Assembly (NCBI GenBank): GCA_963699105.1
Contig: CAVOTI010000004.1
Coordinates: 496,001-560,000, forward strand
Origin: Bog-756 sp963699105
GTDB taxonomy: Bacteria > Actinomycetota > Acidimicrobiia > Acidimicrobiales > RAAP-2
Direction of reading: 5' to 3'
Length of the DNA stretch: 64,000 bases
The notes under the pieces were generated by a model. The model ran no database searches, had not been told where the DNA came from, and was given only the letters and a program-made list of their open reading frames with translations. The stretch's first letter is position 1. The number at the start of each line of letters is the position of its first letter. A program made the position numbers and the translations under genes. This document shows, one piece after another, positions 46,568-55,024 of this stretch.

Positions 46568-47647
46568 CTACCTGATGGTGCCGACCCCGGGGATGAGCGG
46601 GAGATCGAGGGCGGTGACCCAACCCGGGGGCAGGTCGTTGACGGCCGGCACGGCATTGAGGGCGCGCATCCCGGTGGCCAGGCATCCGGCGGCGGCGGCG
46701 TCGCGCCCGCTGCCGTCCGAGAACCGGAAGGCCGTCTCTTGGGTGATCGAGGGTGATCCGTCGATGACCACCCGGTAGACGTCGCTCTGCGTGCCCCGGG
46801 GCCACTCGGGGGCGGCGTCGTCCCCCACCCGGTTGACGTGCTCCAGGCAGATGCGGGGCTCGCCCCGGTAGATCCCGTTGATGGTGAAGCGGATGGCGGC
46901 CACCTGACCGGGGCTGATCACCCCCTTGGCCGACGTGATGGGCCGATCGGTGACCCACTTCTCCCACGTGGTGGTGATCTCGTCGAGCTCGATGCCCACC
47001 GCCTGGGCCATCATCGGGACGGTGGCGCCCCAGGACATGACCAGGATGTCGGAGTGCTCGAGCAGCGGAGTGAACTCCGGTGGACGGCCGATGCCCATCT
47101 CCTCTTCGTAGTCGCCCTCGTAGTTGCGGTAGTCGAGGATCTCGAGGGCCCGGACCTGACGGACCTGACCGCACAGACCCATCAGGGTCATGGGAAACAG
47201 GTCGTTGGCGAAGCCGGGGTCGATGCCGGTGGTGAAGCACGACGAGGAACCGGCTTCGCACGCCTCGGTGATCGGGTCGATCCAGCTGGGGGGGTTGAGC
47301 CTCATCGACGGCCACACCCACGGGGTCATGGCCGTCGAGCACACGTCGATGCCGGCCAGCAGGAAGGCCCCGATGTCGCGGAGGTTGTCGTTGGCGTGGG
47401 CGGCGGTCGGGCCGAAGTGGACCAGCGCATCCGGCTCCAGGTCGACGAGCCCCTCCACGGATCCGGAGGCGGCCAGGCCCACCGGATCCATCCCGCACAG
47501 CGTCCCGACGTCACGGCCGACCTTGTCGGGGTTGGAGACCCCCACCCCGACCAGCTCGAAGGCGGGGTGCTGGAGGATCTCGGGGATCACCATCTTCCCC
47601 ACGAAGCCCGTGCCCCACACCACCACCCGTTTGGGAGCCGGGCTCAC
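46568..47647 (-). CDS. DapB-like NAD(P)-binding oxidoreductase
   Basis: 359 aa. An N-terminal Rossmann fold (VVVWGTGFVGKMVIPEIL) is followed by a C-terminal domain like those of dihydrodipicolinate reductase-related proteins such as 2,4-diaminopentanoate dehydrogenase. A group of this kind is common in actinobacteria and its substrate is not known. The GTG at 47647 overlaps the SDR stop (GTGA), so the two are coupled. It probably reduces or oxidises the same substrate line as its neighbours. Confidence 0.75.
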   Translation of the reverse strand: MSPAPKRVVVWGTGFVGKMVIPEILQHPAFELVGVGVSNPDKVGRDVGTLCGMDPVGLAASGSVEGLVDLEPDALVHFGPTAAHANDNLRDIGAFLLAGIDVCSTAMTPWVWPSMRLNPPSWIDPITEACEAGSSSCFTTGIDPGFANDLFPMTLMGLCGQVRQVRALEILDYRNYEGDYEEEMGIGRPPEFTPLLEHSDILVMSWGATVPMMAQAVGIELDEITTTWEKWVTDRPITSAKGVISPGQVAAIRFTINGIYRGEPRICLEHVNRVGDDAAPEWPRGTQSDVYRVVIDGSPSITQETAFRFSDGSGRDAAAAGCLATGMRALNAVPAVNDLPPGWVTALDLPLIPGVGTIR

Positions 47648-48423
47648 CGTGACAGCTCGCCCGAGTTGACCAGCAGGTACTGGCCGGTGACCGCCTTGGC
47701 ATGGTCCGAAGCGAAGAAGGCGGCCACATCGGCCACCTCCCCGTCCTCGGTCATCCGCCGCAGGGGGAACGTGCCCACGATGTCCTCCAGGACGTCTTCG
47801 GGGCTGCGGCCCTGGCTGGCCGCCGTACCGTTGACGTACATCTCGACGTTGGGTCCCCACATCCACGAGGGGATCACCATGTTGCAGCGGATGTTGTCGG
47901 GTCCCAGCTCGTCGACCAGGTAGTACATGGCCGACAACAGCGCGGCCTTCGACGCTGCGTAGCCGCCCTGGGGCAGTGCCGGCTGGAACATCGACTGGGA
48001 GCCGATGAGGACCAGCGAGCCGCCGCCGCCTTCTTTCATGGCCGCCGCCACCGGACGGATGACGGTGAGGGCACCCAGCACGTTGGTCTCGAACGCCTTG
48101 CGCCAGGACTCGAGGGTGAGGTCGTAGAGCCCGCCCCACACGTTCTCGTAGGCGGCCACCTGGATGAGGGCGTCGACCGAACCGAAACGGTCCTGGGCCA
48201 GTTCGACCAGGGCGGCGCAGGACCCGGCGTCGGTGATGTCCGTCACCTGGGTGGCCACCCGCTGGCCGGTCGGATCGAGCTCGCCGGCGGTGGTCTCCAG
48301 GGTGGCGGCCGTGCGGGCGGCCAGTACCACCGACGCCCCGTCACGCAGGGCGCTGGCCGCGGACTCGCGACCGAGGCCTCCACCCACGCCGGTCACCACC
48401 ACGGTCTTGCCTTCGAGGAGCAT
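47644..48423 (-). CDS. Short-chain dehydrogenase/reductase
   Basis: 259 aa. Cofactor loop TGVGGGLGRE, Ser in LIGSQSMF, and YAASK as the Tyr-Lys pair. The second strand (LAARTAATL) with Arg suggests NADP(H). The ATG has GAGGGGG just upstream. It leads the SDR / DapB-like / NTF2-like group, which may degrade a cyclic or steroid-like acid, a guess from gene types only. The spacer 48424-48654 holds a palindrome AACGCGTT at 48452-48459. Confidence 0.85.
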   Translation of the reverse strand: MLLEGKTVVVTGVGGGLGRESAASALRDGASVVLAARTAATLETTAGELDPTGQRVATQVTDITDAGSCAALVELAQDRFGSVDALIQVAAYENVWGGLYDLTLESWRKAFETNVLGALTVIRPVAAAMKEGGGGSLVLIGSQSMFQPALPQGGYAASKAALLSAMYYLVDELGPDNIRCNMVIPSWMWGPNVEMYVNGTAASQGRSPEDVLEDIVGTFPLRRMTEDGEVADVAAFFASDHAKAVTGQYLLVNSGELSR

Positions 48424-48451
48424 CCCCCTCTTCTAGACGATTTCGGGATGG

Positions 48452-48459
48452 AACGCGTT
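48452..48459. promoter_or_regulatory. AACGCGTT palindrome before the SDR operon
   Basis: An 8-bp palindrome about 29 bp before the SDR ATG, within GGAACGCGTTGC. It may be a TetR-type operator. Short palindromes arise by chance, so this is weak. Confidence 0.25.
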
Positions 48460-48654
48460 GCAGTTACGCCATCGGCGCCCGGACCCCGGTGGTGGGAGGT
48501 GCCGGCCGGCGGCCCCGGTGCCGGGCGCCCGGACCCGGTCTGACGCCGGCCGAGGACCGGACACCCGTCGCCCCGGGGCGGAAATCCGGGCCGGGCCGAG
48601 TCCGGATCCGGCCGTGGTGGGCATCCACGTGCCACCGACCCTGCCCTGCGACCC

Positions 48655-49098
48655 TCAGAGGCTGGCGCGACCCCGCAGGGGTTTGCGGGCCACCGTCTCC
48701 ACTCCGGCGCCGGCCGGGTACATCCGGGCCAGATGGTTCCACGAGCACTCGGCGCACACTTCGACGACGTAACAGACCACCGGGTCCTTTCGCCGCCAGT
48801 AGCGGGTCAGCTCGGTCTGGGTGGCGACGCACCTGCCCCCGGAGGGAAGCCGGGAACCGAAAACGAAGGTGACCTCCACGAGATCCGCCTCCTCGCAGAT
48901 GGGGCACTGCTCCCCGGAGGGATGTCCCAGGTTGCGGGCGGCGCGGAGGAGCTCGGGGTGGGCATCGCATACGTCCAGCCGGGACAAACGGCCCCGCCGG
49001 TACTCGCGGACGACCGCGTTCCGGGCGAGCAGGTACTCGACTCGTCCCCCGGTAGGGGACGTCTGCACTCCGTCGAGCGATCCGGGTCGGAAGCTCAC
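48655..49098 (-). CDS. DUF5318-family protein
   Basis: 147 aa. Pattern typical of the actinobacterial DUF5318 family: CDAHPELLRAARNLG, CPIC, then CYVVEVCAECSWNHL, with two CxxC pairs that could bind zinc. Function unknown. The GTG at 49098 has TACCCT 7 nt upstream and no SD. In actinobacteria this gene often lies near padR/ino1 genes, as here. Confidence 0.8.
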   Translation of the reverse strand: MSFRPGSLDGVQTSPTGGRVEYLLARNAVVREYRRGRLSRLDVCDAHPELLRAARNLGHPSGEQCPICEEADLVEVTFVFGSRLPSGGRCVATQTELTRYWRRKDPVVCYVVEVCAECSWNHLARMYPAGAGVETVARKPLRGRASL

Positions 49099-49111
49099 CC
49101 CGCCAAGGGTA
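49099..49111 (-). promoter_or_regulatory. -10 element of the DUF5318 gene, likely leaderless
   Basis: TACCCT (49111-49106 on the minus strand) lies 7 nt before the GTG at 49098. Same geometry as the CCA-enzyme gene. Confidence 0.4.
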
Positions 49112-49307
49112 ATCCCTCGTCCCTGTGGCGGGTACCCATTATCCGCCCCGTCCGGTACCGACCACGCCCCGACCACTGACCGGCCACCGCCCGACCACCG
49201 CCCGCCCACCTCGCCGGGATACCGGCCGAGAATCTCGATCGGCACCCTGGCCCCCGGCACGGATCCGGGTCGCTCCCCGCCCGAGGCACACCCCAATGTA
49301 TTGCATT

Positions 49308-49328
49308 GATATATCGATTTGATATATC
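49308..49328. promoter_or_regulatory. Twin GATATATC palindromes at the padR start
   Basis: GATATATC, itself a palindrome, occurs at 49308-49315 and 49321-49328 with GATTT between, giving a 13-bp period. The second copy touches the GTG at 49329. In a strongly GC-rich genome this AT-rich block stands out and is probably the PadR operator and/or -10 region. Confidence 0.6.
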
Positions 49329-50060
49329 GTGGCGACATGCAGCAAATCGCGACCGGTCACCCGGCCACTGAAAATTGGGCCTGACGTGCTCGAACTGGCC
49401 ATTCTCGGCCTCCTCCACGAGCAGGAGCTCCACGGTTACGAGATCCGTCGTCGGCTACGCGACGAGCTGGGCCTGTTCGCCAACATCTCGTTCGGCTCGC
49501 TGTACCCGGCTCTGTCCCGGCTCGAGAAGTCCGGGGCGGTGACGGTTACCGAGTCGGGTGGCACCGCCGCCGCCGTCCCCATGCCGCTGACAGGATCGCT
49601 GAGCGGTGAGCGGGCCGGGCTGCGGACACGGCGAGCCGGCACCAGCCGGGGCACCAAGCGGTCCCGCAAGGTCTACCGGATCACCGACGGGGGCCGCCGT
49701 CTCTTCGAGCAACTGCTCGACGCCGACGAGCCGGCCGGCACCGACGACGCCCGGAGCTTCGGGCTCCGCCTGGCCTTCGCCCGCCACCTGGCCCCTCAGG
49801 CCCGTCTGGCCCTCCTCGAGCGACGCAAGGCCCAACTGACCCGCCGCCTCGACGCCGACCGGACCAGGGCCGCCGGTCGCAGCCTCGACGACTACGCCCG
49901 CTCGCTGGTGGAGCACGGCACCGAGGCCACCGAACACGACATCGCCTGGCTCGACCGCCTCATCGAGTCCGAACGTCAGAAGCAGACAGCACCAACTCGA
50001 ACCGATAGCCGCCTCCCCCGCGACGGGGATGCCGTAGCGACAACGAAGGGAATCAATTGA
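49329..50060 (+). CDS. PadR-family transcriptional regulator
   Basis: 243 aa from the GTG at 49329, or 224 from the GTG at 49386, where family similarity begins (VLELAILGLLHEQELHGYEI). The winged helix continues to SFGSLYPALSRLEKSGAV, then a basic Gly/Ser/Arg insert of about 50 residues splits the wing from KVYRITDGGRRLFEQLL, followed by a C-terminal helical dimerisation domain. Its TGA overlaps the ino1 ATG. In Mycobacterium tuberculosis a PadR gene (Rv0047c) is also next to ino1 (Rv0046c), so it probably regulates inositol synthesis. Confidence 0.85.
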   Translation: MATCSKSRPVTRPLKIGPDVLELAILGLLHEQELHGYEIRRRLRDELGLFANISFGSLYPALSRLEKSGAVTVTESGGTAAAVPMPLTGSLSGERAGLRTRRAGTSRGTKRSRKVYRITDGGRRLFEQLLDADEPAGTDDARSFGLRLAFARHLAPQARLALLERRKAQLTRRLDADRTRAAGRSLDDYARSLVEHGTEATEHDIAWLDRLIESERQKQTAPTRTDSRLPRDGDAVATTKGIN

Positions 50061-51157
50061 TGAGCACCATCCGAGTGGCCATCGCCGGTGTGGGCAACTG
50101 CGCCAGCTCACTCATCCAGGGAGTCGAGTACTACCGCGACGCCGACCCGACCGAGACGGTCCCCGGGCTCATGCACGTGGTGCTCGGCGGCTACCACGTC
50201 CACGATCTCGAGTTCGTCGCCGCCTTCGACGCCGACGCCGCCAAGGTCGGCACCGACCTGGGCAAGGCCATCTTCGCCGGCCAGAACAACACCATCCGGT
50301 TCGCCGGTGTGGGCGAGCTGGGCGTGACCGTGCAGAGAGGGCCGACGCTCGACGGCTTCGGGAAGTACTACCGGGAGACGGTCGAGGAGTCGCCGGCCGA
50401 ACCGGTCGACGTGGTGGCCGCCCTCAAGGACGTCCGGGCCGACGTGCTGGTCAGCTATCTCCCGGTCGGCTCCGAACGGGCCCAGCGCTTCTACGCCGAG
50501 GCCTGCCTCCAGGCCGGGGTCGGCTTCGTCAACGCCATCCCGGTGTTCATCGCCTCGGACCCCGAGTGGGCCCGGAGGTTCCGGGCCGCCGGGCTGCCCA
50601 TCGTGGGTGACGACATCAAGAGCCAGGTGGGATCGACCATCGTCCACCGGATCCTGACCCGCCTGTTCGAGGACCGGGGGCTGGCCCTCGACCACACCTA
50701 CCAGCTGAACGTGGGCGGGAACATGGACTTCAAGAACATGCTCGAACGAGACCGCCTCGAGTCGAAGAAGGTCTCCAAGACCCAGGCCGTCACCAGCCAG
50801 ATCGAGCACGGATCGCTGCCGGCCGACGACGTGCACATCGGTCCGTCCGACCATGTCCCGTGGCTCCACGACCGCAAGTGGGCCTACATCCGCATGGAGG
50901 GTCGGAACTTCGGGGACGTGCCCCTCAACCTCGAGCTGAAACTCGAGGTCTGGGACTCCCCGAACTCGGCCGGCGTGATCATCGACGCCGTCAGGTGTGC
51001 CAAGCTGGCCCTCGACCGGGGGATCGGCGGACCACTTCTCGGGCCCTCGGCGTACTTCATGAAGTCGCCCCCCGTCCAGTACCACGACGACGTCTGCCAC
51101 CAGATGGTCGAGGCCTTCGCCGACGGCGACCCCGGTCCGGTGTGGCCCGAGCCCTGA
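50060..51157 (+). CDS. ino1: Inositol-3-phosphate synthase
   Basis: 365 aa. It converts glucose-6-P to myo-inositol-3-P with bound NAD, supplying phosphatidylinositol and mycothiol. Signatures are VAIAGVGNCASSLIQG, VSYLPVGSE, DDIKSQVGSTIVHR and LNVGGNMDFKNM, all in the actinobacterial type. ATG at 50060 inside the padR stop; a TTG at 50057 is the alternative. A purine-rich GAAGGGAA sits upstream. Confidence 0.95.
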   Translation: MSTIRVAIAGVGNCASSLIQGVEYYRDADPTETVPGLMHVVLGGYHVHDLEFVAAFDADAAKVGTDLGKAIFAGQNNTIRFAGVGELGVTVQRGPTLDGFGKYYRETVEESPAEPVDVVAALKDVRADVLVSYLPVGSERAQRFYAEACLQAGVGFVNAIPVFIASDPEWARRFRAAGLPIVGDDIKSQVGSTIVHRILTRLFEDRGLALDHTYQLNVGGNMDFKNMLERDRLESKKVSKTQAVTSQIEHGSLPADDVHIGPSDHVPWLHDRKWAYIRMEGRNFGDVPLNLELKLEVWDSPNSAGVIIDAVRCAKLALDRGIGGPLLGPSAYFMKSPPVQYHDDVCHQMVEAFADGDPGPVWPEP

Positions 51158-51227
51158 GGTGTGACCCGGCGTCGTGAGGCGGTGAGGTCGTGACCGAGTA
51201 CCGGGAGTCCGTCGCACCCGTGGGCGC

Positions 51228-52616
51228 TCAGGGCTGGTGCGCCCACCACTCGACCAGGCGTTCGGTGGCCTCGTCCTTTCCGAGGGGACCCTCGTCCATC
51301 CTGAGATCGAGCAGGAAGGCCAGCGCCCGGCCCACATCCGGTCCGGGCGACAGTCCGAGCGCCGCCATCACCTGGGACCCGTCGAGGTCGGGCCGGATGG
51401 CGTCGAGCTCCTCCTGCTCCCGCAAGTCGGCGATGCGGGCCTCGAGCTCGTCCATCCGCTGGCCCAGTGCCCTGGCCTTGTTGGCGTTCCGGGTGGTGCA
51501 GTCACAGCGGGTCAGCTCGTTGAGCTGGTCGAGGAGCGGCCCGGCGTCCCGCACGTAGCGCCGCACGGCCCGGTCGGTCCATCCGAGACGGTAGGTGTGG
51601 AAGCGGAGGTGGAGGTTGACCAGTTCGGTGACGATCTCCACGTCGTCGCTGGGGTACCTGAGCGCCTGCATCCGGTTGCGGGTCATCCGGGCTCCCACCA
51701 CCTCGTGGTGATGGAACGTCACCCGCCCGTCCACGAAGGCCCTCGTCTTGGGCTTGCCCACGTCGTGGAAGAGGGCGGCCAGCCGGAGCAGGCGGTCGGG
51801 CCCGGTCTTGTCCACCACGGCCAGCGTGTGGGCCAGCACGTCCTTGTGGCGGTGGATGGGATCCTGCTCGAGGGCCAGTCCGGGCAGTTCGGGCAGGAAT
51901 TCGGCGGCCAGTCCGGTCCGGACCACGAACCACAGGGCGACCGACGGGACCTCGACCAGCATGATCTTGTCGAGCTCGTCGCGGATCCTCTCGGCTGACA
52001 CGATGGACAGGCGGGCATGACCGGACTTGACCGCCTCGACCAGCTCGGCGGCCGGCTCCAACTCGAGACCGGCGATGAACCGGGCGGCCCGCAGCATCCG
52101 CAACGGATCGTCGGCGAAGGAGGCCTCCGGATCCAGAGGGGTGCGCAGCCTGCGCACCGACAGGTCGGCCAGGCCGTCGAACGGGTCGATCAATTCGAGG
52201 TCGGGGAGGCGCAGGGCCATGGCGTTTATGGTGAAGTCCCGACGGGCCAGGTCGTCCTCCACCCGGTCACCGAAGGCCACTTCGGGCTTGCGGGAGTCGG
52301 GACGGTAGGCCTCGGCCCGATGGGTGGTGATCTCGTAGACCCGGCCCCCCCTCCGGCAGCCGATGGTGCCGAACCGCTTGCCCTGGGTCCAGATTGCGTC
52401 GGCCCACCCCGACACCAACTTCTCGATGGTGTCGGGCCGGGCATCGGTGGTGAAGTCGAGGTCGTGTCGGTGGCCGCCGGCCGCGGTGGCCGGTGTGGAC
52501 ATGATGGCGTCGCGCACCGAGCCACCCACCAGGTAGAGGGAGTGACCGGCCGACCCGAATCGGTCGGACAGTTCGGTGGTGGCCTCGACCAGAGGCAGCA
52601 GTCGCTCGGGGAGCAC
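51228..52616 (-). CDS. pcnA: CCA tRNA nucleotidyltransferase / PcnA-like
   Basis: 462 aa. The nucleotidyltransferase head has LVGGSVRDAIM and HDLDFTTDA with the metal Asp pair, then RRDFTINAMA, the RNA-binding segment DPLRMLRAARFIAGL, and a C-terminal HD domain (FHDVGK). This is the actinobacterial enzyme that adds or repairs the CCA end of tRNA. The GTG at 52616 is preferred. Divergent from the DUF6049-type gene, the usual oriC-side order. Confidence 0.92.
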   Translation of the reverse strand: MLPERLLPLVEATTELSDRFGSAGHSLYLVGGSVRDAIMSTPATAAGGHRHDLDFTTDARPDTIEKLVSGWADAIWTQGKRFGTIGCRRGGRVYEITTHRAEAYRPDSRKPEVAFGDRVEDDLARRDFTINAMALRLPDLELIDPFDGLADLSVRRLRTPLDPEASFADDPLRMLRAARFIAGLELEPAAELVEAVKSGHARLSIVSAERIRDELDKIMLVEVPSVALWFVVRTGLAAEFLPELPGLALEQDPIHRHKDVLAHTLAVVDKTGPDRLLRLAALFHDVGKPKTRAFVDGRVTFHHHEVVGARMTRNRMQALRYPSDDVEIVTELVNLHLRFHTYRLGWTDRAVRRYVRDAGPLLDQLNELTRCDCTTRNANKARALGQRMDELEARIADLREQEELDAIRPDLDGSQVMAALGLSPGPDVGRALAFLLDLRMDEGPLGKDEATERLVEWWAHQP

Positions 52617-52629
52617 GCCGCCGAGGGTA
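52617..52629 (-). promoter_or_regulatory. -10 element of the CCA-enzyme gene, likely leaderless
   Basis: TACCCT (52629-52624 on the minus strand) is 7 nt before the GTG at 52616. No SD is seen. Confidence 0.4.
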
Positions 52630-52657
52630 GTGCGACTGGCGTAGGCTGCCGTCCCAA

Positions 52658-55024
52658 GTGGATTGGCAACGAGGCAGCCCGTGCCCCTGCAGCAGCCGTC
52701 CCCCGGCCGGCGCGACGAGCGGGGACGGGCCCGCCCCGATGGCCGGGGGGGAGAGGCGTGGCGCCCGGTCCGCCGGCTGTTCCGGCTCCGGGCGACGGCT
52801 CGGGCGTGAGCCGGGTGGCGGTCGACGGACCCGGCGGACGGCACGCCTGTGGATAGCGGCGGTCATGGTGGCGGTGGGGGCCGGTGCCGGCATCCCGGCG
52901 GGCGCCACCACGCCGATCGGGGGGACCGGGTCGACCGGGTCGGCCGCTCGACTGGTCTCCTCGTCGGGGCAGGCGGCACTGGTGCTCGAGGACCAGACGT
53001 CATGGGTGGGACCGGGACAGCCATTCGACCTCACCCTGCGGGCGGGATCGACCGACGTCCCCGCCGGGCAGCTGGGACTGTCGGTCACCGTCTACCAGTG
53101 CCTGTCGTCGGTGTCGGAGTTCGACCAGTCGGTCTCCTCGCCCTCGCCCTCGGGCACCGAGCTCTCCTCCACCCGCGCTCCCCTGGCCTTCTCGGCGCTC
53201 CCCTCCGTGCCCGGTGGCGGATTCGAACTGTCCATGCCCGTGGAGGTGGGCGCACCGACGGCGCCGGCGCCGGCGGGTACCTTCACCATCGACCTGACCC
53301 CGGACGGCGAGTGCCAGCCCCCGTCGCCCTCGGGCGTCTACCCGGTTCGGGTCCAGCTGGTGAACCTGAGCGGTGACCAGGTCATCGGAGGGTTCACCAC
53401 GCACCTCGTCTACGCCGACCCCCCCGCCGGTACCCAGCGCCTCAACCTCGCCCTGGTCCTGCCCATCCGCGCCACTATGCAACCGGCGGCCTCGCCCACC
53501 CTCCGCCAACTGCTGGACCGGCCCTCGGCCGCCCTCCGACCTTTGTCCGCCTCGACCACGGCGGCCGTCACCGGCACAGTGGATGCCATCGCCAAGCACC
53601 CCTCGGTACCGATCACGCTGGAGGCGAGCCCCCAGACCGTCGAGGCGCTCGACGAATCCTCCCCCACCCGGTCAACCGTGTCCGAGCTGGCCTCGCTGGT
53701 CTCCGGCCCCGACCCCGACCACCAGCTGGCCTGGGCCCCCTACGCCCCGGTGAACGCCGCCGGACTGGTGGCGTCAGGACTGGGCGACGAGCTGTCCCAG
53801 CAGATCTCCCAGGGGACCGACGTCCTCGCCCCGCTGGTACGGGGGTCTGCTCAGCCGGCCGCCACCAGCACCGGGGGTCTCGGCCCCTGGATCACCAACG
53901 ACGATCTCGACGCCACCACCCTCTCCCAACTGGGGGTCGACGGGTACGGCCAGGTGGTGCTGCCGGCCAGCTCGGTGTCCTCGTCGCCGACCAACGGGTC
54001 GGCGGTCGAGCCGTTCGTGCCGGCATCCCAACACGGGTCGGCTCTGACGGCGGTGGCCTCGAGCGCCGACCTGGCCGCCCGGTTCACCGGGTCACCGGGC
54101 AATCCGGTGGTGGCGGCCCACCAACTGGTGGCCGAACTGGCCCAGATCTACTACGAGAAGCCGAACGACGACACCCCGAGGGCGGTGGTGGTCGTGGCTC
54201 CGAGCACCTGGACCGACGATCCGGCCTTCGTCGACGCCCTCCTCGGTTCCCTGGACGGGAACCCGGTGGTCGCCCCGGTCACCCTGAACCAGCTCCTGGG
54301 CTCGTTCCCGACGACCAGCTGTCGCCAGGAATGCCGGATGGTCACCGATCCGGGCACGACCGGGCTGCCGGTGACGGCCATCCGTGACCACCGTCAGCAG
54401 GTCGACGGGTTCTCCTCGGCCGCCACCGGTGACGTGGCCCGCAGCGTGGAGACCCAGCTGGGCAACCTGGTGCTGGCCAGCGAGTCGGAGACCCTGCGAC
54501 CGGCCCAGCAGTCGGCAGCCCTCCACAACGCCGGGCTGGCCGTCGACGCCCAACTCACCCAGCTGACGGTGGGCGGCGACCGGACCGTCACCCTGACCTC
54601 GACCCAGGGCACCCTGCAGGTGACCATCGTGTCCGCCGCCGCCTACCCCGTCACCGCCACCCTGACGCTCACCAGTGACAAGCTGCTCTTCCCCAACGGC
54701 ACCACGCAGTGGTCCGAACACACCCGGCTGCTGCCCGCCGCCCGGGGCTCCGCCTACACCAACGTGGTCCCGGTGGCCGTCCGAGCCCGGACCTCGGGCG
54801 TGTTCAACGTGGACATCGTCATGCGCTCCCCTTCGTACGGGCTCCAGCTCGCCACCGGCCAGATGACCGTGCGCTCCACGGCCACGTCGGTGGTCGGCAT
54901 CGTCCTGTCCCTCGGGGCACTGGCCGTCCTGATCGTGTGGTGGGTGAGGACCTCGATCCGGCGCCGGCGCCGGCGAGCGGAGGACGAGTCCGAGCTCGGG
55001 GCCGGCGCCCCGGAGGCTGGGTGA
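52658..55024 (+). CDS. Exported single-pass membrane protein, DUF6049-type
   Basis: 788 aa. After a basic leader there is a signal-like helix (LWIAAVMVAVGAGAGIPAGA, about 64-83), a long extracytoplasmic region, and a C-terminal helix (VVGIVLSLGALAVLIVWW) with a basic tail. It takes the place of Rv3909-type proteins, which lie between pcnA and murJ. Their function is not known; a cell-envelope role beside MurJ is inference. The precise start is uncertain. The stop overlaps the murJ GTG. Confidence 0.8.
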   Translation: MDWQRGSPCPCSSRPPAGATSGDGPAPMAGGERRGARSAGCSGSGRRLGREPGGGRRTRRTARLWIAAVMVAVGAGAGIPAGATTPIGGTGSTGSAARLVSSSGQAALVLEDQTSWVGPGQPFDLTLRAGSTDVPAGQLGLSVTVYQCLSSVSEFDQSVSSPSPSGTELSSTRAPLAFSALPSVPGGGFELSMPVEVGAPTAPAPAGTFTIDLTPDGECQPPSPSGVYPVRVQLVNLSGDQVIGGFTTHLVYADPPAGTQRLNLALVLPIRATMQPAASPTLRQLLDRPSAALRPLSASTTAAVTGTVDAIAKHPSVPITLEASPQTVEALDESSPTRSTVSELASLVSGPDPDHQLAWAPYAPVNAAGLVASGLGDELSQQISQGTDVLAPLVRGSAQPAATSTGGLGPWITNDDLDATTLSQLGVDGYGQVVLPASSVSSSPTNGSAVEPFVPASQHGSALTAVASSADLAARFTGSPGNPVVAAHQLVAELAQIYYEKPNDDTPRAVVVVAPSTWTDDPAFVDALLGSLDGNPVVAPVTLNQLLGSFPTTSCRQECRMVTDPGTTGLPVTAIRDHRQQVDGFSSAATGDVARSVETQLGNLVLASESETLRPAQQSAALHNAGLAVDAQLTQLTVGGDRTVTLTSTQGTLQVTIVSAAAYPVTATLTLTSDKLLFPNGTTQWSEHTRLLPAARGSAYTNVVPVAVRARTSGVFNVDIVMRSPSYGLQLATGQMTVRSTATSVVGIVLSLGALAVLIVWWVRTSIRRRRRRAEDESELGAGAPEAG

